Assembly (NCBI RefSeq): GCF_001625305.1
Contig: NW_017803965.1
Span: forward strand, 538,122-602,121
Source of the DNA: Branchiostoma belcheri
Taxonomy: Eukaryota; Chordata; Leptocardii; Amphioxiformes; Branchiostomatidae
DNA: 64,000 bases
Reading direction: 5' to 3'
In this document: positions 59,301 through 64,000 of the stretch, one piece after another
How the letters are laid out: the number at the start of each line of letters is the position of its first letter
Numbering within the stretch: the stretch's first letter is position 1
The notes under the pieces: model-generated
Told to the model about the DNA's origin: nothing
What the model saw: only the letters and a program-made list of their open reading frames with translations
Database searches by the model: none
Position numbers and translations under genes: made by a program

Positions 59301-60525
59301 CCTGAACGTTGACACTGTTGGTGAGTGCTGTAGGGTTGTCTCCAGGCAGCTGCGGAACTCCGTTGTCAGCTGTGCAGGTGTACTGGCCTGCCGCGCTCCT
59401 CTGGATGTTGGTGATGGTCAGGGTTCCCGTGTTTGGATCCTGGGCGGCATCAGCAGGCAGGTTGTCGCCAGTCCAGGTGTAGGTAGGTGCGGGGATGCCA
59501 CCTGACTGACAGGTGAGCACCACCTGGGCGTCACCTTCCTTAGCTATCAGGCCAGGGGCGGCTGTGACTGTCGTGTCCTCTGGAGCAACTAAACAAGGAG
59601 GAAAAAATCAATTAGACCACTCACTCACTAGCCAGGATTTGATTATTCTGCTGCTGACAATTTAAATTATTGGTTCATAGACTTTTTCAGAAAAAAATTG
59701 TAGTGACAGGGCGAAAAAATATATAAAAGAGACCTAGGCATCCTCTGATAACCCTAAAAGTAATGGCATGAGCCATGGCATCAACATACCGGGCTGGTTT
59801 GATAATTCAAACAATAGACTTTGAACTTTTTATCAAACCAATGCATTGATAGATAACACAACACAGAAGACTTACACTGCACGATCAGGGTTCTCTCTTT
59901 GCTGTCTGAGGTTCCATCGCTGAAGGTGGTAGAGAGCTGGTACTGTCCTGCATCGTCCTTGGTCACGCTGAAAAGTTTCAAGCTGGCCTGTCCAACAGGT
60001 TCGCCCTGCCCTGGAGGTGTACATTACCATATAGGATTGTTAAGTCCTGTTCACAGTGGATTTCTAATCAATGTCAACCGAGGCCCGTTTTTGAACTTGA
60101 CCTTGGTCTTCCTAAGGGTAACCCGAGTGCCAAAAATCATTCACATCAAACCACGCCTTCAAGAGTTACTTACACTGAATAGCAAAGTGATTGCATAGCC
60201 TTCTCAACGAAGGCAATAATTGGGATTCTGAATTTCATGGATTTGCTGAAAGAAACTTGCTGTGATCCAAAGAAAGCAAGGTTTGGTCACCTCTAAAAAT
60301 TGGGTGCATTCTAATGTACGTTAGCCATACTTACGCGCCAAGCCGCAAAGACGTTGAAGGAACCATTGTTGGCCTTGTTGGCAATGCCGCTTGATGGCAT
60401 CTTTTTCCAGACCTCAAACAGCATGGTGGCACCAGGCGCGGTTGTATACCCATACTCCAGAATAGAGTCGTCACCGAGGTTGGTTCGAGTGATGCCATCA
60501 TCAGGAAGGGTGATCGCATTTTGAG
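50113..60525 (-). CDS. CADM/nectin-like adhesion protein, 5' end outside window
   Basis: Three Ig domains, a variable stalk, one transmembrane helix and a short tail: the architecture of CADM (SynCAM/Necl) proteins, which mediate homophilic and heterophilic cell-cell contact. Core exons (minus): 60525..60335, 60005..59876, 59588..59295, 58817..58533, then stalk exons, then 50300..50113. Junctions are GT-AG; after exon 60005..59876 all are phase 1. The tail GRYLARHKGDYKTNEEKG... with DADTAL and C-terminal KNKEWFI is the CADM-type protein 4.1 and PDZ-binding tail. The first exon in the window enters in phase 1, so at least one upstream exon (signal peptide) is missing. The in-window core encodes about 368 residues. 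Ig1 is unusual in lacking cysteines. Similarity in the ectodomain is too loose to name a CADM1-4 orthologue. Confidence 0.88.
52083..52142 (-). CDS. CADM-like alternative stalk exon (60 nt)
   Basis: CTGTTCTAG acceptor, GGAG|GTAGGG donor, phase 1-1. Encodes TGQYYRRNYLDQTDKIVLG and joins the TM exon as VLGGVVAVL. Charged and Tyr-rich, unlike the Thr/Pro stalk exons. Confidence 0.6.
53492..53539 (-). CDS. CADM-like alternative stalk exon (48 nt)
   Basis: CATTTCACAG acceptor, GGAG|GTAAAC donor, phase 1-1. Encodes APAPPSARTSSGNVVG and joins the TM exon as VVGGVVAVLVF. Pro/Ser/Thr-rich as expected of a stalk; CpG-rich relative to the flanking intron. Confidence 0.65.
53672..53773 (-). CDS. CADM-like stalk exon with two acceptors: stop-containing long form, in-frame short form
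   Basis: Donor GCAG|GTATGG at 53672. From the upstream acceptor (GATGCAG, exon start 53773) the phase-1 frame reads TKPPPTTTTNQ then TAA (53736-53738). From the inner acceptor (GGTGCAG, exon start 53689) the 18-nt micro-exon encodes DGAVIA. That creates DGAVIAGVVAVLVF with the TM exon, the conserved CADM/neurexin pre-membrane string. The long form would end the protein before the membrane. Confidence 0.6.
54000..56100. other. CADM-like intron, no supported exon
   Basis: AT-rich intron between stalk exons. A plus-strand open frame at 55176-55481 lacks splice or domain support and is not called. Confidence 0.5.
56112..56129 (-). CDS. CADM-like stalk micro-exon, Thr/Pro type (18 nt)
   Basis: CAG|CAACGTTGCCACCACCAA|GTAAGA, phase 1-1, encodes (A)TLPPP. 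The upstream CCTGTTCCCCACCACTTAC tract and the exon itself are similar to the segment at 53773, indicating an exon duplication with flanking intron. Confidence 0.55.
58533..58817 (-). CDS. CADM-like Ig domain 3
   Basis: A 285-nt phase 1-1 exon. PSAATITRDPADKVVQWSTV then ILSCAVDTANPPATYTWTRV and LRLKSIQPDAVGTYQCSASN, a C2/I-set fold with both cysteines and the Trp. Ends THVIDEVEE, then stalk. Confidence 0.9.
59021..59276 (+). repeat. Interspersed repeat family R3 (copy d, near complete)
   Basis: The ends CATAATGTTAACCTT and AAGGTTAACATAATG are inverted. The interior shares CAGTTACCATGGTGACAGAC and GAAACTGAGCAAAAACAATA with other R3 copies. It ends about 20 bp from the donor of the Ig2 exon. 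Confidence 0.7.
59295..59588 (-). CDS. CADM-like Ig domain 2
   Basis: A 294-nt phase 1-1 exon. APEDTTVTAAPGLIAKEGD leads into VVLTCQSGGIPAPTYTW, then LTITNIQRSAAGQYTCTADN, with the canonical Cys-Trp-DxGxYxC set (here AxGxYxC). It ends with a linker rich in Asn/Pro. Confidence 0.9.
59650..59862. mobile_element. H1-type MITE remnant
   Basis: The internal order CAGGGCGAAAAAAT, ACCTAGGCATCCTC, GAGCCATGGCATCAACATAC and GGGCTGGTT...TTCAAACAAT matches H1 (copy E type) with many substitutions. Termini are not intact. Confidence 0.55.
59876..60525 (-). CDS. CADM-like Ig domain 1 (two exons, no cysteines)
   Basis: Exons 60525..60335 and 60005..59876 join in phase 0. The sequence has V-set-like features (TMLFEVWKKMPS, then LKLFSVTKDDAGQYQLSTTF) and the DxGxY core. 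The usual B- and F-strand cysteines are absent: QYQL stands where YxC is expected. For the second exon the downstream of two adjacent AGs (CAGGGCAG) is used because only it keeps frame. Confidence 0.8.
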
Positions 60526-63500
60526 CTGGAAAACACAAAGATTTGGTCAGCCACAACTGTCTACATTCCACATTCCTTCTGGCTTTTACACCATGCTTAA
60601 AGTTTATAATATCTTGCCCAGTACATCTTCACCTCTACATGTCTGTAGCATGAAAGGGCATATTTTACCTTTACAAATCTGAATTTAGAAAGTACGGACC
60701 ATGCTGAAACTGTAGAAAACACTGTAATCATATCATTTTGTATTTCATGGGTAGTTGCTAGTCAAGAATACAACAAAAATCCACATGCAACTATAAACTA
60801 AGTACATGTACTACAGAAATCCCTGCAGAAGTCCAATTCTACCTGCACTAATGGGTGACATTATGAAAATCTTGAACATTGTATCTTACAGGTTTGTTTG
60901 TCAATGTATATACAACATCCCAAATTATGCTAGGCACCAAGAAACATAACATGTACCCTAGGTGAGAGGACATTTTTGCTACCACTCTCCCCTTCCAACT
61001 GAAATGTTTCCATGTGAGACCACAAAACACAACCCAGACATTCCCTGGGGATTAGGGCTGTCAAACCAGGAATACTAACAGGATATGTGTAGCTGGGGTC
61101 ACTACTAGGGTCAGGTACACAACTGACACATAAATGGCATCAACAAGGGTGCTATATTACAGGACCCAACCATACACTCTCAAATCATGGGACCGGACAG
61201 GGACCAATGAAAAATAAAAACCCACATGAATGAGGAGGTGTAGCCTTGTAGTGGAAAGCTTTGTTCTTTGTGCCATGACAAGGTTCTTGTCATACTATTT
61301 CAGCTAGGTGCAAAAACATCAAGATTAAAATTACCTAGAAAAAGAAAATGGTTTCTAGGTGCTGTATATCCTCTAATCACTAATGCAGTATCCGTGGGAA
61401 AATTTTCTCTTATCTGTATCATGTCATGCACACAAAAATCCTCAGGGCAAGACTATTGTTTACTGTCTAATTTCATGCCTAATTTCTCCTGGTGGATTTG
61501 CTTGGGTAGAAAAGCACAGATGTCCCCACATGTATATGCAACATCCAAGATAATCTTCAAAATGAAGACATTTGCAGGGAAATTTTTCCTGAAATTCCTG
61601 CAATACTTACATAAAAGCAACTTGCCTCTATTTTGGCAGTCAATCAAGTCAAGCCCCCAACCACAAAAAAATTTTTAGCTGTAACGCTTTTTATATTAAC
61701 ATACTACTAGTAGCCAATGTTTAGACCTTCCTCCAGCTGCAAAAAAAAAAGCCGACAACCACCTACAACTTAAAACATCTCCAGTGCCACATAAAACCCA
61801 AGGACACCATCAATGCAAGTCATTAATAATGCACAATCAATATGTAAAAGACTATCAGTTTGTAGACACAGGTGACTTTCGGGGCTGACCTAGATTCCTC
61901 CCACATCTGGTTGTTGCTCAAGCATAGCTAATGTGGTCATTCAGATGAAGAACATTCCTCAAGTAGAATGAAATCTTTCCATCCTTCTTTGTGTTGTTCT
62001 CAAGGTCCTGACCTGACCTCTAAATTCTTACTATTCTTCTTACTGACCACTAATTTGAAGGGTCATGCCCTTAAGACCAGCATACTTTGTTCCCATTTGT
62101 CACATTGAATTTGGATACATACTTTGCCAGTTCCATCCTAATGTTTTTTTTCAAACGTCTTGTTTTAGACAACCTTTGTTTCACCCCCACCCCTCTTTTA
62201 CTACATGACCCAGGCTGCTTGACCAAACCAGCTGGAAAGGGTATTCAAGATTAATGCATTCACTTTATTACAATATGATCAAGGAATTATGATCTCTGCT
62301 ATGATAATCAAGGAATGCCCTAGAATACTTGACAGGATGGAAAATGAGATTTTCAATTAGGACGTATGCTCAATCTATATCAATTAATACTTTTTCAGGT
62401 CAGTTAAATTCCAAATGAAAACACGTGAACAATATTCCCATGGATTTCTTTCATACAACAATTTATCATTTTTTTTAACGTGCTTTTTTTAAGATTTCTT
62501 CCAAGAATCCTGTTCACCCCCCCCCACCCATTTAGTCCCTTTTTACCAATATATAAGTCTACTAAACACAATCCTACTGTATTCACTCCCATATTTGCAC
62601 AAGTGCTGTCACCAAATTACAATCGCATGTGGGCTGCTGAGAGTGGCCTCTTCCAGGCCAACAACTTCAGATTGTTTATGCAGGCAGGCATGTGCATGAT
62701 AAGAGCTAGACTCTAGGAAATACTGCTTAGTGTCACAAGTCAGTGAATAGAGATATTTCTAATGCATGGTCTCCCCTGCACACTCTTTTGCATCCAAAAG
62801 ACGGCCACCCAACAGTGCACCCTCCTTGAAGATGAAGCCCTATCAGTCTGCAAACACCCAGTTGAGATGAAAATGATGAGAACATGCCTTCATCACCCAA
62901 CAAAGAGCAGAAAAATGTCCTGTTGGATTAATCAACATGAAGGGGGCATTCATGCCAAGTTGCAGTGATTGAAACGTGCCTTTTCTGAGGCTAATGCATA
63001 TTCCAGTTCATTACTCCAAGTACCTCTCTTTCTTTTCCTTCATCTTGAACGTAGAGTGGGTTCTTTTGGGAACGGCTGCATGTGATGGTTCATCAGGACA
63101 CCCAATCCACCGCTGTGAAAGCAAGTCCATGGACAATTCACCTTGGACAGAAATCGCCATGGAAAGGATTTGGTAAACGAGATGTGTAAGATTCAAGGCT
63201 AGTCAAATTCTGCTAAGACTGGCGCAGAATTGTCTGCTAGGGATTTGAAGCATGTTTCAGGCGGATTGGGGAGTCGAGGGGAATTTTCCATAATTTGAGT
63301 TCATAAGACCTTGTTCTTTCTCCCAAAGGTGCAGGCTTATAGCTAGAATAATCAATAATGAATAAAACGTCAAGCTAGCATGCACAGCCCTGATTTTGAG
63401 ACGAGATTCTTACACATCCGGTAGCCTACCTATCTACAAATTTTACTGCTTTCAGAGTTGCCACAGCCATCCTGTAATCATCAGTAGATATACCTTACAA

Positions 63501-63937
63501 TGACTGTTTTCAAGCACTGAAATGTGTTTTCAATATATCATACCTTTAAGGTTTGGTCAGGGTAGTGCTGAGAGCCGCTGAGCCAAAATTTCATAATAAG
63601 CTGTTCATAAAAACAACCATCTAATCTAGTAGCTATGTAACTCTATTTTCGTAATCTGGCATCCTTTCCCCCATATGTTGCCATTTGCCCGCGAAATTCA
63701 AGTGCAAAAATTTGCACTGTCTTGCAGTTTCCAACTCCCTGGTCCGGGGGGTGATGCCAGTTTTGTAACAGCCTGACCAATCAGACCGCGCTGTAGCGCA
63801 TACATTACAATCGGCGCTAGATCGTTTACATCACATGTATGGCACAAACACAAGTGGTAGTAGTAGACTGTTTTTTTTTTAGAGAAACAATACAGTATAC
63901 GAACAAACAATAACAAGCCTTCTTGCAGCCGTACAAG
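60526..63937 (-). other. CADM-like upstream intron (to window edge)
   Basis: No signal-peptide exon with an ATG and a phase-1 donor was found. Content is AT-rich intron with a poly-C run near 62519, so the 5' exon probably lies beyond 64000. Confidence 0.55.
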
Positions 63938-64000
63938 TACCCACATGTATGGCACAAACACAAGTACCCACATGTATGGCAAAAACAAAAGTACACATGT
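63938..64000. repeat. Tandem repeat, about 33-bp unit
   Basis: ACAAGTACCCACATGTATGG followed by CACAAACACA- or CAAAAACAAA-type spacers repeats at least twice and runs into the window edge. A related CACATGTATGGCACAAACAC copy lies at 63832. Confidence 0.7.

Noticed and set aside
63011-63196. Possible signal-peptide exon for the CADM-like gene (NLTHLVYQILSMAISVQ with a phase-1 GTGAAT donor)
   Set aside because: The codon at the supposed start is TTG, not ATG; the internal ATG leaves too short a leader, and the donor is weak.

Overview
The window reads as intron-rich invertebrate-deuterostome nuclear DNA, most probably amphioxus (Branchiostoma). This is inferred from single-copy versions of vertebrate-type synaptic adhesion genes, short exons with clean GT-AG borders, AT-rich introns, and a heavy load of small inverted-repeat elements and tRNA-derived SINEs. 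Almost all long open frames without splice support are chance. The genes were rebuilt exon by exon from splice sites, phase and domain content.

Layout. (1) 91-2962, minus: a three-exon BTB-BACK-kelch (KLHL-type) gene with an odd Asp/Tyr-rich N-terminus. (2) 6422-40735, minus: a complete contactin-associated protein (Caspr/CNTNAP, neurexin-IV family) gene. It has 23 main exons with signal peptide, discoidin, LamG1, LamG2, EGF, fibrinogen-C, LamG3, EGF, LamG4, stalk, transmembrane segment and a 4.1/PDZ-binding tail; 1325 codons in the main model. It has a second, alternative transmembrane/tail exon and optional stalk exons. (3) 42404-46793, plus: a complete eight-exon thiamin pyrophosphokinase gene (TPK1, 256 aa), divergent from CNTNAP with start codons 1.67 kb apart. 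(4) 50113-60525, minus: the 3' part of a CADM/nectin-like adhesion gene (three Ig domains, stalk, transmembrane segment, tail ending EWFI). Its signal-peptide exon lies beyond the right edge.

Two threads stand out. First, both adhesion genes end in homologous phase-1 last exons, and both carry several small in-frame (1-1) exons just upstream. These would vary the membrane-proximal stalk; in the CADM-like gene one choice of acceptor would give a secreted protein. Second, the head-to-head TPK1-CNTNAP pair matches the human TPK1/CNTNAP2 neighbourhood on 7q35, suggesting old linkage.

The remaining sequence is introns and UTRs holding at least five copies of a Harbinger-like MITE (TWA target duplications), other foldback elements, a perfect 102-bp palindrome, a LINE fragment, and a SINE that landed almost on a TPK1 splice acceptor. 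No prokaryotic features, CRISPR arrays, rRNA or functional tRNA genes were seen.
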